This document shows, in pieces, positions 1-13,160 of a stretch of DNA of 64,000 bases. The DNA is taken from the NCBI RefSeq assembly GCF_010093815.1, contig NW_022985576.1, positions 1-64,000 on the forward strand, read 5' to 3'. The position numbers and the translations under genes are program-made. Below the pieces are notes generated by a model, which saw nothing but the letters and a program-made list of their open reading frames with translations, searched no databases and had not been told where the DNA came from. Position 1 is the first letter of the stretch, and each line of letters opens with the position of its first letter. The DNA is from Pseudovirgaria hyperparasitica. Taxonomy: Eukaryota > Ascomycota > Dothideomycetes > Acrospermales > Acrospermaceae.

Positions 1-2999
1 TACCTTATAGAGGTAATTTTACTATAGATATTACTTATATTTACTTTAGTAATAGTAGTTCTAGAGATAGAGATAATATACTTATCTTCTTAATCTATAA
101 GAACTACTCTATAGATCTATAGACTATTCTACTAACTTAAGACTACTAGCTAATAGAAATAATAAGTTCTATTTCTATATAGAATATTAATTTATTTTAT
201 TAACTAGAGTAGTCTTAGAGCTACTAAAGGGAGGGTCTTCTTATATTACTATCTCTAGCTATAGTAGTATTAATTTTATAGCTCTAGAGATATACTTTAA
301 TTTCTTATTCTCTCTATTCTTAGCTAATTTAAGACTATAGAGATATATTTAACTAGTCTCTTATTTATATCTATATCTATATTTATAAGAGAGCTACTAG
401 CTTTTCTATAAAGTTCTATATCTACTATAGTAGTCTAAGAATAGATTAGAGTAACTAGCCTTTTATATTAGAGAGGTCTTTTTACTAGTACTATAGAATT
501 ATATTTTTAGCTTTTAGAATATATAACTTAGTATCTTTTCTTTAATAAATTATTTTATAGAATTCTTTTAGAATAGAGAATTTAATCTTTACTTTATTAT
601 ATTCTATTATAGCTTCTATTTCCTAGAATATATTAACTATACTATTTAAAAGTTATTCTATAAGACTAGTAATATAATAAAGATTATTAAATATATCTAG
701 AATATAATTCTAGTACTCGTATAGATCTTAAATAGTAAGAATATAGTTAATAGTAGAGGTATTTACTTCTATAATATCTACTAGTAGATCTTAGAGAGTA
801 GTAGATAGCCTTAAGACTATAAGAGTAGTTAAAGACTCTACTTTAGTACTTATAACCCTTAACTATAATTATATCAATCTTATTTAAACTTATTAATCTT
901 ATAACTCTTTATAAGTAGATATCTTCTTTTTTAGTAGAGCTATTACTATTATTAGTTTCTATAAGAAGATCTAGAGATATAAAAGAAGAGTTAGTATAGA
1001 GAGAGTATTAGAGAGATTAAGAAAGTATAAAGAGAAGAGAGTTCTATACTTCTTATATATCTTATTTTATACTTTATTAAATACTAGGTATATAATAAAT
1101 TTTATAAATAAACCTTTATTAATAGCTATATATCTATATATATATTAAATCTATAAATAAATATATACTAGATATATAGAAAATCTATAAATAAATATAT
1201 ACTAGGCGCTTAGTAAAATCTATAAATAGATAGACGCTAGGTATATCTCTATCTCTTTATTATAAGGTTTTCTATAAATATCTTTCTTTTATAAATTTTC
1301 TCTCTCTTTTCTTCTTTTCTTTATTAGCTTTAATAGAGTCTTATATAAGTATAGTATAAAGTAAGTATTTATAGAAAGACTTTAAATTTATATATATCTC
1401 TCTTTATATCTTCCTTACTTTAATAGTATAGTTTATTATTTTACTATAATAATAAAACTTATCTTTAAAATAATAGTAGAGTTTATCTTTATAGAAGAAT
1501 AGATATAGAGTATATAGAGAATCTATAAATAAATATATACTAGATATATAATAAAATCTATAAATAAATAGATGCTAGGTATATCTTTATTCTTATAAGA
1601 CTTTCTATAAGTATCTTCTTCTTCTAGACTTTCTCTTTCTATTCTTTTTCTTATTAGTTTTCTATAGAATTATAGAGGTCTCTAATAGATAGACTTTAAT
1701 TATATAACCGGCTTATATATAGCGGGTAGACTATAAATATACCCTTACTTATGTTTTTCTTTACGTCTTCTTTAGTTTAATACTTATATTTTTCTTTATA
1801 TCTTTCTTAGTTTAATAATAAGACTTACTATTTCTTAGTAATAATAGAGTTTATCGCCTCTTTTTAATAATAGAGCTTATTATTATAAGACTACTTTTTT
1901 TTAAAGTATTACTCTCTTTTATTTTAAAAAAAACTTCTATTCTCTAGAAGGAGATATTAGTCTTAGAGAAGTATATATACTCTTCTTAATTAAAGTTTTA
2001 TAGAGGAGAAATTACTACTTCTACTTATACTTATACGTTATTAAGATATTCTATAAGCTATCTATAGTATTCTTTCTTATTACTACTCTTATTATTATTA
2101 TATATAATTCTTTTAATAGATAGTTAGAAGGACTTATTACACTACTTACTCCTTATATTATATATAAAATACTCCTTTAGTCTATAGCTTAGAAACATCC
2201 CTTTTAGTTTAGTTCTATCTAGTTCTATAAGCTAGTAGATATAGTTAAATACTAACTAGATTCTATATAGCCCTCTCTAATACTACCTTAGTTTCTATTC
2301 TATATTCTTCTATTATTATAAATTATATAGAAGAATAATAGTATTAATCTATAATAGTTCTTAATAGAGATAATAATTATTATTCTATATCTGTCTTAAT
2401 TCTTTATAAGTCTATATAGTATAGATATATACTTCTTAGAGATCCTTAGATCTTCTCTTTAGTTATCTAGCTTAAAGAGTAAGTAAGTCTAATATTAATT
2501 ATATCTTATTCTAAGGGAGTATTTAGAATAATTTAAATTCGACCTCTATAGATATAATTAGTTTGTAGCTAAGTATAAGATATATAGTACTATATCTAAT
2601 ACTAGTACAAGTTATAATTCTATCTATCTATATAACTATATAAAGGTATTTAGACTAGTTCTTATATCTACTATTAGTTATCTTTATAAGGGTATTAGTA
2701 AGTAGTATAAAACTTCTTTTAATAATTCTATTTATATAGAGATTATATATAAATATAACCTTCTAATAAATTCTATAGAGTTAAAGAAGTTCCTCTATAG
2801 TATCTATATTCTCTTTTCTACTATTATAAGTAATCTTAGAAATAATTCTATATCTATAAATAACATTTTTAAAGAGAAACTTTATAATAATAGTAGACAT
2901 AGCTACTATATATACCTCCACCTTAGTCTATCGACTTAGCTACTCCCTTATAGATACTACCTTACTATATTCTATAGAAGGTAGTAGCGTTATTATACC
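1..2999. other. AT-rich RIP-type DNA, no gene seen
   Basis: Almost no CA or TG dinucleotides occur here and TA dominates, the dinucleotide signature of repeat-induced point mutation. I find no reading frame with recognisable protein similarity and no RNA gene. A partly duplicated segment at 1.15-1.93 kb is listed separately. The stretch is probably repeat DNA too decayed to classify by eye; it may include the outer part of the Gypsy fossil that follows. Confidence 0.6.
1146..1930 (+). repeat. Diverged direct duplication, period about 340 bp
   Basis: The motif ATCTATAAATAAATATATAC occurs near 1,149 and 1,183 and again near 1,523. Downstream sequence also matches in order: a CTAGGTATATCT block at about 1,230 and 1,580, a pyrimidine-rich block at about 1,300 and 1,620, and a TTTAATA/ATAATAAAAC-like block further on. 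The second unit starts near 1,521. It could be two partial LTRs or an old tandem duplication; edges are soft because of base decay. Confidence 0.45.
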
Positions 3000-5900
3000 T
3001 AGATATATTCTTTACTAGAGAATAGACATTACTATATAGTAGAGCCCTTTATTAAGACCACTAAGAAGTTTACTCTACTACTAATATTTATTATAAGTCT
3101 TTATATACTATTATATATCTCTATATATCTCTATCTACTAATACTTATCTTTAATTCTTCTAAGAGTCCCTTCACTACCTCTATAATCTATCTTATTATA
3201 AGTAGTAGTAATTATATATATCCTAGTATTCGGGTTATTAACTACTTATATATATTAGTAATATCTATCTCCTCTCTACTAGAGTATTTAGTCTTATATA
3301 AGAAACTTAAGATAGTTAGTTATAAAGGCCTTATATATATAATTAATTAGATTAGTTAGTCTCTTAAGTATAGTAAGATACTTTATAATTCTTTACTACT
3401 TATTACTATATTTATTAGTTAGAGATAACTTAATAGTAGTATAGTTAAGTATCTCTATTAAGTAATCCTTCTATAGATAGACTTAATTAATAATATTCCT
3501 AGTATATCTATATATAGAGCTATATCTATAGACTTATCTAGATTAAAAGTAGAGATATCTAGTAGTTCTTCTCTCTTATATATCTACAAGATACTATTAG
3601 TAACTATATTATACTTTCTAGATATACATCTAATTATAAAATTCTATAGTTAAATCTATATAAGCTATCTTATAATAAGTACCCCTAGTAAGTTAGTTAT
3701 AGTATAGTTAATTAAAGTAATAAAAGTATTTATATCTATTTCTATAATAAAGTATATACTATAGAGATATTAGTAGAACTTTTATAGTATATAGAGAAGA
3801 GCTTAGTACTCTAGCTTTATAGTATTATATTCTCTCTTATCTTTTAACTATATCTCTCTATTATACTATAATAGTTAATACTTCTAGTTCTTATTCTTCT
3901 ATATTAGTATAGCTCTCTAGCTAATATTACTTAAGTCTATGGCTAGAATAATATCTTCTATATCTATTCTATACTATAGTATTATTAGTACTAGAATAGT
4001 TATTAGAGCTTTCTTTAGTATATCTATTAAGGTCTATTCTATAGATATCTATTACTATACTAACTTATTCTTTAATAGTATAAATAGTAGTAATACTATA
4101 ACTATATATTCTAGAATCTATATATAGAAATATATATATATACTAAGAAAGGTCTATATATTTATTATATTCTTATAGGACTTCTATTCTCTAATAGTTA
4201 TAATTTTCTTATTACTTAGTCGTTTCCCTTTACTATTATAGATATATTCTATAATATTAGTAGCTTTAATATACTATTAAGTCTTCTTACTACTTAGAGT
4301 ATATCTAGTATAGTTAATATCTATAAGGACCTTATTAATATTAAGTAAATACTCTAGAATATATCTATAGATTCCGGGTAGTACTTCTTTAGAGCTATAC
4401 TTTATAGTAGAGTCTTTAATATCTAAGTTATCTAGAAATAGTAGAGCCCTCTCTAGAATATATTTCTATATAATAGTTAATATAATTCTAATAAACTAGA
4501 CTACTAAATTAGTAGCTCTCTAAGGTAATATTATACTATATAGTAACTCTAGAGATATTATAAAACCTATAAGGTCTTAGTAATATTCTACTAGTAGAAT
4601 CTAGTTATATTCTAAGAAGAAATTAATAAATATTAAGATAGCTATCTCTATAAAGTACTCTAAGAATTCTTTATATAATAGTAGTATAGCTATATCTTAA
4701 ATTATAATATAGTTAATTTTAGTTACTAAGTTAATTAACCTATAGTCTTACTTCTTATTAGCTTTCTTCTTCTTCTCTATAAGGAAGTATATATTCTAAT
4801 ATAGACTATTATAGAGTTTAAGCCTTCTACTATTAAGACGTTCTTTTAGAATTATTAGTATCTTTCTATAGAGAGCTCTTAGAATATTAAAGTTCTTAGC
4901 TTACTACGCCTTATACTCTATTATTTAGATCTTCTATAGAGGTACTATCTTCTTATTAAACTTACTAAGATAGAAGAACTTCTATACTAGTACCTTCTCT
5001 TAATATAATAGAATTATATATAGAAGGTTAAGCTCTATAGAGCGTAGTTCTATTCTAATCTTTAGCTAGCTTATATATAGAGGTATAAGGCGTGTCTCTA
5101 GAGAGAGAGATACTCTATAGAGTTTAATTAATCTATTAAAGATATTAAGCCCTAAGTATATAGCTAGAAGGAGTATCTATTATATAATTACTTACTTATA
5201 CTAGTCTAGATACCCTAGTAGGTTTTAGAGGACCTTCTAGTAGGCCCTAGAGCTATTAATAGAATATATTTTAACTCTCTTTCTTTTAGATATAGTAGCT
5301 ATACTAAATACTTTTAATACTTCTAGTAAGTATTACTACTAGAGACTAGTAGAGCCTACTATAAGATACTCTATTATTATACTCTACTTATATATAAAGG
5401 TAGTATATCTAGCTACTATAACTAGGGTAGCTAAGTTATCTTTTCTTAATAACTAAATAATATTTTTAGGCCGGATTTCTTTAGAAAGTATTCCTATATA
5501 ACTTATCTCTATATCTATATAAAAATATAGCCTATCCCCTTTATTAGTAGCCTTACTATCTTCCATTTAGTATAGATTATTAATTAAGGGTAGCCCTTAA
5601 CTAATAATCTAGCTTAACTCTAGCTTCTAGAGATCTACTCTACTATATAGTTAGTCTCTAGTAGTAGAATTATTCTCTATTTCTAAGACTAATATATACT
5701 TATCTAGGCTAGTTTTAAAGATTATATTATAGCATGGTTATTTTATTCTTTCTCTTTAGCTCTCTCTTCTTATATCTTATAGACCTTTCTAGCTATAAAG
5801 TTAGAGGCGCTCTTCTTAAATACTATATAATATAAGTTACTATTAAGACTTAGTAGTTTACTAATAGTAATATTTATAGTTATTCTAAGAATATATACTA

Positions 5901-6200
5901 GGTATACTCTACTAGCTTCTATACCTAGTTATTATCTCTTATATAGATAGTTATTAAGCTTAACTTCTTAAATATATAATTTTTAACTAGGGTTTAGGTT
6001 ATCCCCTTTATCTATCTTATCTCTAAGTATTATTAGCTTCTATCTAGATATCTCTTAATTACTATTCTTTTTACTATCTTCTTATTCCTTAATAATTCTT
6101 ATATATTATTCTTTATATATCCCTTAGAGATAAGGTATTTTTCTCTTTCTAGTATAATTAGATATATTCTTTATAATCTCTCTCTCTCTAAGATTATAAG
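3000..6200 (-). mobile_element. Ty3/Gypsy LTR retrotransposon fossil (pol region)
   Basis: On the minus strand, 4,760 down to 4,380 translates to a reverse transcriptase resembling a common fungal Gypsy family. Short matches include DYRLINLVTKIN, the EFLEYF...INFFLEYN block (family: EFSEEFAGC..SLIDFFSGYD) and an ALLFLDNLDIK block near the catalytic site. The element is broken many times and old, heavily altered by RIP. LTRs and exact ends were not found, so the limits given cover only the part whose orientation I trust. A solo LINE-type palindrome (5,574-5,610) sits in its upstream part. Confidence 0.55.
5574..5610. repeat. Solo copy of the TTATTAGTTAAGGG palindrome
   Basis: Arms of 17 bases around a TAG core (5,591-5,593) pair with one mismatch, explicable as one G-to-A change. 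The central 31 bases match the palindromes that bracket the LINE coding blocks elsewhere in the window, yet no LINE sequence is visible on either side. Here the paired arms extend further, to AGATTATT...AATAATCT. Confidence 0.8.
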
Positions 6201-8739
6201 TACTATAGATTCTATAGAGGCTATCTCTTTATAAATATATCTATTACTAGCTATATTAAAGCGTCTATAAAACTCTATATATCTATTCTTTCTATCTCTA
6301 GATAGTATAATTTCTTCTTCTAAGTTACTATCTACTAAAGTCTTATAGTAGCTTATTACTATTTTAGTACTAATACTATATATTAGTATTCTCTATAAAG
6401 TATTAATATTTATTATAGATATAGAGATCTTTACTCTCTCTCTATACTAATCTAAGCTATTCTAAACTATTATTATATAGTTTTAAATTATTTATAGAGT
6501 AGTCTAAGAACTCGCTAAAAAAGATAATAATAGAATTTTCTTACTATTTATTCTAAAGTATTCTCTAAATACTTATACTCTATTAATATTTAGTAGTCTA
6601 TTCTTAATATATTCTACTATTTCTAGGTATCTATATATTAGATAATTCTCTCTATATATAATATAAATAATTAGTCTCTAGAGTCTATTCTAAATTATAA
6701 TAGAGTTCTAGATACTTAGAGTAGAGATATACTCTCTCTTCTAGATATAGTTTTATAGATAAATCTAAGCTAATTCTATAGATATAACTTATACTTAAGG
6801 GTATACTAAAAGGTTAAGTCTTTATATCTATAAGTTAATAATAGCTAAAAGTAATTCTAGTTTATACTTTCTAAGAGATAGAAATATAGAATTAGAAGTA
6901 AAGTAAGATTTTATCTTAATTAATATAAGGTCTAGTTTACTAAACCTCTCTACTATCTTATTAAACTTAACTAATTCTAGTATAATATAAGTCTTAACTA
7001 TAGAGGAGTTACTAAACTTATTAGCCTACTATTCTCTATATAACTATTCTTCTAAGTTAGTCTTCTTTCCTTCTATCTTTAACTTTTAGTATATAGCTAT
7101 AGCTAGTTTTTATATAGCTAAGTACTTATTAATCTAAGCTAGTTTCTTAATTACTCTAGCTTTCTATAATATAAAACTATAGATAGTTATCTAGTTATAG
7201 CTATATATATCTATTATAAGCTAATATTTCTCTATAGTTTATACTTTAAGACTATTAGATAGGCCCTTAAGAAAGAGTTCTATTTATAAATATAGGCTTA
7301 GACTTTCTTTAGTAGCTAGTTTCTCTATAATAATATAATACTATAAATAATATATAGAGAGAGAGTATAACTAGTCTACCTTAACTATTTCTATATATTT
7401 CTATATAAAGTAGATAGTTCTCTCTTTTAGTACTAAGTTAAATAGAGAGAATTCCTTAAGTAGCTCTTTATATAATATAGTCTACTCTTACTTTTAAAAA
7501 CTAACTATTTCTTTAATAGTAAGTTAGAGGTAGTCTTTATAGTATAATAGTAGAGATATTATTTTCTTATCTAGTAGAACCTTATAGTTAGTATATATAT
7601 CTTTATACTTTTAAAGAAAGGTTATAATATTTATTCCTTTAAAGTAATCTAGAGCGAGTATAGATAGAGAGACTACTCTCTCTTATTATATAAATACTAT
7701 AAAGAAGTTAAGTATCTCTCTATAAGTTACTAGGTTCTTACTCTAAGTTCTAGTTATACTATTACTAATAGTAGATATACTAATAGAGATACTAGAGATA
7801 GATTACTAGTTAAGAGATTATTTTAACTAAGAGTTAATCTAACACGTCTATCTATAATACCTACTATTTCTTTATTATATTAACTAGTTCTCTTATAAGA
7901 TAAGTTATTACTATTATCTTTCTTAATATAAGATTTATAATACTCTACTTATATTAATATTTATATATAAGGTATTTCTAGAGTAGTACGTTTATAGACC
8001 TTTATTTATAAGTAGTAGCTATAGTAATATTAGAAGGACTATACTATTTACTTCTAAGAACTCCATTATTATTATTCTTATTACTCTATTTAGTCTCTTT
8101 TTATATTCTATTTCTATAAAGTTCTTTTAAGTTATATTATTCTATAGACTAGTATATATATACTTTTAGTAGTAATTTCTAAGAGACTAGCTTCTAGTAA
8201 TTCTAGAGTTTTTAGCTTCTAGACTTATAGCTTTAATCTAGTAGATCTAGATTATCTTAGTAGTTACTTAATATATCTTCTCTATATCAGTTTAGAAGTT
8301 CTAATCTCTCTCTATAAGTTTAAAGTCTAGATATAATCTCTAAAATTATAGTAAGCTATTCTTAGGCGTGTCCCTTTAAAGAAAGAGATTTACTTCTTAA
8401 ATAAGATAGATATAATAATATTATATCTATCTTCTCTATATACTATAAGTACTCTTTAACCTTATAACTACTTATTAGTTCTCTTATATAATAGAATAGG
8501 TCTATATAATACTTATAATTAATTCCTTAATAACTATATCTATTAATTAATACCTATAGAAGTCTATAAATATAAAGAAAAGTAAAATACTTAAATATTA
8601 GTAATAGGAGTATATGTCTATCCTAAATAAGTAGAGAAACGTCCTTCTTAAGTATATAAATATACCATGTAATTAAGCTAGAGATATATATATATAGAGC
8701 TATAGATACGGCCTTCTATAATAGTCTTAAGAGAGAATA
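6201..8739. other. AT-rich decayed DNA, unassigned
   Basis: CA and TG remain nearly absent and no frame is recognisable on either strand. It may be the gag side of the Gypsy fossil on its left, since that element reads leftwards. The change to a CG-containing sequence at about 8.70-8.76 kb marks the start of the plus-strand LINE. I see no LTR-like ends here. Confidence 0.45.
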
Positions 8740-11700
8740 GAAAAGAAATTTATTCTATAGAAAGAAAAGGCTACGAAGTCTTACGAACCGCGTCCACGTC
8801 GTCATAGCTAGGCAATGCCTCTTCGGAGGTAGCAAGAGGTTTAGAGCGGCGTTAATGGCGACCTCGTTGTCGCTAGGTAGGTGGTTATAGAGTTTTCGCG
8901 ACGCGTTACTCTATAGGGACCACACCATAATAAACCAGCTAGGATAGTATATACTTCTATCCTATTCTTAATTAATATGTTAAGAGGAGTCTACGAGGAT
9001 ACCGGGATAAGAAAACCACCTAACGCGCTACTACTATGTCGAAAGCAGGCCTAAATCTACCTTACCATGTGGGTAGAGAAAGCGGAAGTCCTAGTAGCGC
9101 GATAGGACACCTCGAGGCTTAAATAACTCTAGGTGCGTAAGGATTAGCGAGAAATCACGTTAAGGGTAACTATAAACTACTACGGATGAACTTATTAAGG
9201 CTAACTCTCCTATAGTATTAAACTATGTTTATTAAGACGCCTAGCGCGACCACTAGTAGCGCGACTCTATTAAGACCTTTCGCTCGATATAGGATACCGC
9301 TTAGGTCTAGAATAGATAGAGCGGCTCCCGTATATAAGAGATGTTATAGTCTACCGTAGGAGGTAGGGCGCTAGTATATATAGATAATAGTATACGGACA
9401 TAGGCAAGAGGCGGCTATAGGGACCTATTAAAAAGTAGTAGAAATAAGTCGGGTTAGTAGATAGAGGATACTTAAGTCGCCTAGGCGCGTTACGCGAGTA
9501 TATATATATAGGATTTAAAGGATACTCGCCTATAAGATACGGTCGGCCTATTATAGAGAGATCCTTATAGGTAACGCGAAACCGGATAGTAGCTATACTT
9601 AAAGGCGGGGCGTGGTATATAGTAGTAACTACTAGCTCTAAGGACCTTACCCCTTTAATAGGCTCTAACCTTTAGTATATCTAGAAGTAGACGGGATTAC
9701 GTCCTAGCTAGGGAGACTACTATATAGCCCGAGAGAACGGATACGTGTATTAATTTATAAAGAGATAGAACGTGTCGCTAGACACGCACGCTAGTAACAT
9801 GAGTTTAAGGAGTAAACCTTATAGTTTCCTAGCTAGATAAGGCGTCGTACCCCTCTTCTAGTAGAGCCGGAGGTATAAGTCTAAAGGGGATAAGATAAGG
9901 CGAAAATAGGAGTAGAGCCTAATAGTATAGGGCACGTCGAACCTGTAGGAGTTATCCGACTTCGAACTAGAGGCTAGAATAAGAACACGCTGGCGTAGGT
10001 CTAACAGGCATCCCCAAAGGAAATTATAAATAAGATTAACGAATAGAAAGGAATGTAGTTAAGCGTCGTGGCTACTAAAGTTATACTAGGTAGGGTAGTA
10101 CTTACTACTATAATAAATACTACGTAGTAAAATATCTCGCGAGATCCGAACGCGATAGGTAGTATCTTCCCCGGCGCGTCTATTAGGGTAGCTATATATC
10201 TAATTATAGTATATATAGTACCCGTACGGGGATAGGCTATCGGAGCGGAGAATATTACGTGTATAGAATAATCTAACACGCGAAAATACCTAGGGATTAA
10301 GATCGTAAAAGCGTGGTAGAAGAATCTATAGGCGATTAAGACGACGGCGAAAAAACACTCTACTATAATTATAGAGCTCCGAGACCCCGCCCTTATATAA
10401 CGTATTATATAGGAGGGATTCCTAATAGAAGGAGAGCTCCTTATGGCCGAGCTATAGGATAGAACATAGGTAATAATATAGTGCTTTAACTGTTAAGGGT
10501 ATAGATATACTATATAAAGGTACTTATAGAAGACTAAGTGCGGATAGTGCCGTGGGGACCACGCTATCTAGAAGTGCCCTTATAAACCGTGAGGAGACGG
10601 ACTAAGAAATAGGGACATAGTATAGTGTTTAAACTATGATAGGAAATACCTATTATGGTCGTTAACGTGTATAAAACGTAAATAGGTTATAGAATATATT
10701 TATATAATAAAAGCAAGAGGCGCGAGATGGTTATAGAATATAATACCTACTACGAGCCCTTCCTTTATAACACCTCTAATCTCCCCTCTAGAAGGTAGTT
10801 AGGTAGGATAGTAGACTATCCTAAAGATAATAGGACGACTAAAAGGCATAGTTAAAGCCGCTGCCGCGCGAGGATAGTCGCGCCTCTAAGGAATAAGTAT
10901 ATAGATATATATACTCCCTAGTATCTAATAAGGGACTAGAATATACTCCGAATTATATAGGTAAATATATAATATAAAAGAGAGAACTAGGTAACGCTTC
11001 TCGAAGAGACCGGGGCTATAATACTCGCTATCTAGGAACCCTATAAATACTACTAGACGAGTAAACCAACTACACACCCCGGATACTATACTATATACCC
11101 TCTAGGACTAGAAAGATAAGTCCTCTTCTATATTTATAGGTTAATACTACTCTTATTATAGTTATATACCGAGCGCGATAACCTTAGAATAATACTATAC
11201 CTATAAATAGATATAGGCCCCCTATATATACATAACATATATAACTAATAACATATACTTATACTAGACAAGATGCTCGAGGGTACTACGGAACTAGGGT
11301 AATACATCCTCCTAGGAGACTTTAACCTCTACTACTAATAGTAGGGAGGCCTAGCCGTAGTTAGGGAAGAACTTAGAGTAAGCGAACTACGCACCTACTA
11401 CTACGACTTTCTATACCTACTTACACCTATAGAATAAGTTATATAGAAAAAATATAAATAGGACGAAGACGGGTCTACGCTTAACCTTACCTTCGCTATG
11501 GAGTATATTAGTTACTAGATCTAATACTACCGCCTAGGCTAGGTATAGACGGATTCTAACCATGAATATATAGAAACTATAATAAACGTATATACCCCGA
11601 ATAAATAATAGGGACGATAGATATAGAAGGATACTAACTAGGAAAAGTACCTAAAGGACCTAGAATCGACGATCCTAGATCCCTCTATAGTTAATATATC

Positions 11701-12892
11701 TAACGACCTAGCTATAGACTAGGCCGTATAGATACTCCTATAAATATACTAGAATGCGAGAAATAAACACGTCCTATACTAAATATACCGGCCCCCGGAA
11801 GTAAAGGGGATTCCTTAAGTATGGGAAAGTAGATAAGACGCCCGAAGGCTATATAGACGCGTATACTATATAAGAATACCCGAGTTATAGAAAGAATAGA
11901 AGGAAGCGATATAATAACGCGATAAAGTCCTCTATAACGAAAGGCGTAAATAGTGGCGTATAATTACTAGTTAATAGATACGACACGTAATAGGGCTATG
12001 GCGCATGGCAAAATAGGCTAAGGGCGTAGACACTCCGACACCCCCGCCACTTATACCTCCCCTAATATATTAGGGGAGAATATACTCCACGGGCCTTAAG
12101 AAAACTAAGGCTCTACGGGAGGCTATATTCCCTCTCCCGGAACTAGTAGACCTATTAGACGTTTACGGCGCCGAATACCTATATATAGTAGACATCCCCG
12201 AAGAAGTTACGGAGGAGGATATACTTAATATTATTAAGATACTTCTAAATAAGAAAGTACCCGGACTAGATAGAATTCTAAATTAATACCTAAAAAGTAC
12301 TATAAAAGTAACTCTACCGCTTATTACTTATATATTCTAAGCATGCGTTACGTAGGGGTACCACCCCTAGAGCTTCTAAGTCGTCTATACTATTATACTC
12401 CCGAAACTAGGAAAGAGCCCTAACTCCCTAAAGGGATAGAGACTAATCACCCTTCTCTTCTATCTAGATAAGATACTAGAGACTACGATAGCGAAGAAGA
12501 TAAGCACCGTAGTATAGGAATATAATCTCCTCTCTCCGAACTAGAAGGTAAAGATAGGTAGCTCCCTAATAATAGCTATCTAATATATTATTAAAGTCGT
12601 CTAGGCCGTATAGAAATAGAGACGGGTAGTATCGCTCCTCTCCCTCGATATGGCCGGAGCGTTTAATAAGGTAAACTATATAAGACTTATTTATAACCTC
12701 CGGATGAGACGAATACTAGAATAGATTATACGCTTTATATAGTTATTCCTTATAGGAAGAATAACTTAGATATATATCTCTAGGTACTAGAGCGAATATA
12801 AAGAGACGGTATACGGCATCCTATAAGGGAGTACTATCTCTCTAATCCTATTCCTCTTCTTTATAGTAGACCTTCTTTAAGGAATAAAGTAT
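8740..12892 (+). mobile_element. Tad-like LINE, plus copy, 5' part (interrupted)
   Basis: Non-LTR retrotransposon in plus orientation. ORF1 has CCHC zinc knuckles near 10,480-10,590 (CFNC..., KCG.C...H....C spacing). ORF2 has an apurinic-type endonuclease motif LLGDFN near 11,310-11,330 and the N-terminal part of the reverse transcriptase at 12,130-12,300 (PLPELVDLLDVYGAEYLYI, then the PGPDGI-type block, here PGLDRI). Many Gln and Trp codons read as stops, as RIP would give. It is cut at 12,892 by the minus-strand LINE; the 3' part resumes after that insertion. Its first 1.2 kb (8.74-9.97 kb) has no match in the other copies and lacks the 5' palindrome, so it is a different subfamily. The 5' end is placed by composition only. 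Confidence 0.8.
12872..12892 (+). repeat. Target-site duplication, left copy
   Basis: About 21 bases ending in GGAATAAAGTAT recur at 18,205-18,225 with only C/T and G/A differences. They flank the minus-strand LINE and belong to the reverse transcriptase reading frame of the interrupted plus-strand LINE. Confidence 0.75.
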
Positions 12893-13127
12893 AATAATAA
12901 TAATAATATTAGTAAACTAGGTAGAGTACCACTCTATAGGCGCATGCCTCCTCTAGTCTAAGCTACTATATAAGAAGAAACCTACGAATAGGAAAAACTC
13001 CCTTATATCCATGACTACGCTCTGTCTATCCTCTCGTTCTTTTATATATATAGCCCTAGGGGCTACCTATGGGCCTATAGCCTATATTATAATAGTTTAC
13101 CCTTAGGTAGCACGTATAGGTGCGGAG

Positions 13128-13160
13128 ATTATTAGTTAAGGGCTACCCTTAACTAATAAT
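13128..13160. repeat. LINE 3' palindrome (minus copy)
   Basis: Fifteen-base arms around CTA pair perfectly. Read on the minus strand, the ORF2 frame ends with ATT ATT AGT TAA, so the apparent stop lies inside the left arm of the hairpin. Confidence 0.85.

Noticed and set aside
3939-4127. 62-codon frame rich in Ile, Ser and Tyr
   Set aside because: Composition is what any stop-free frame has in TA-saturated sequence; it lies antisense to the Gypsy pol region.
13128-13160. Palindrome as a transcription terminator or telomere-like repeat
   Set aside because: Eukaryotic context, no T-run, fixed position at LINE ORF boundaries, and TTAAGGG is not the TTAGGG telomere unit and is not tandem.
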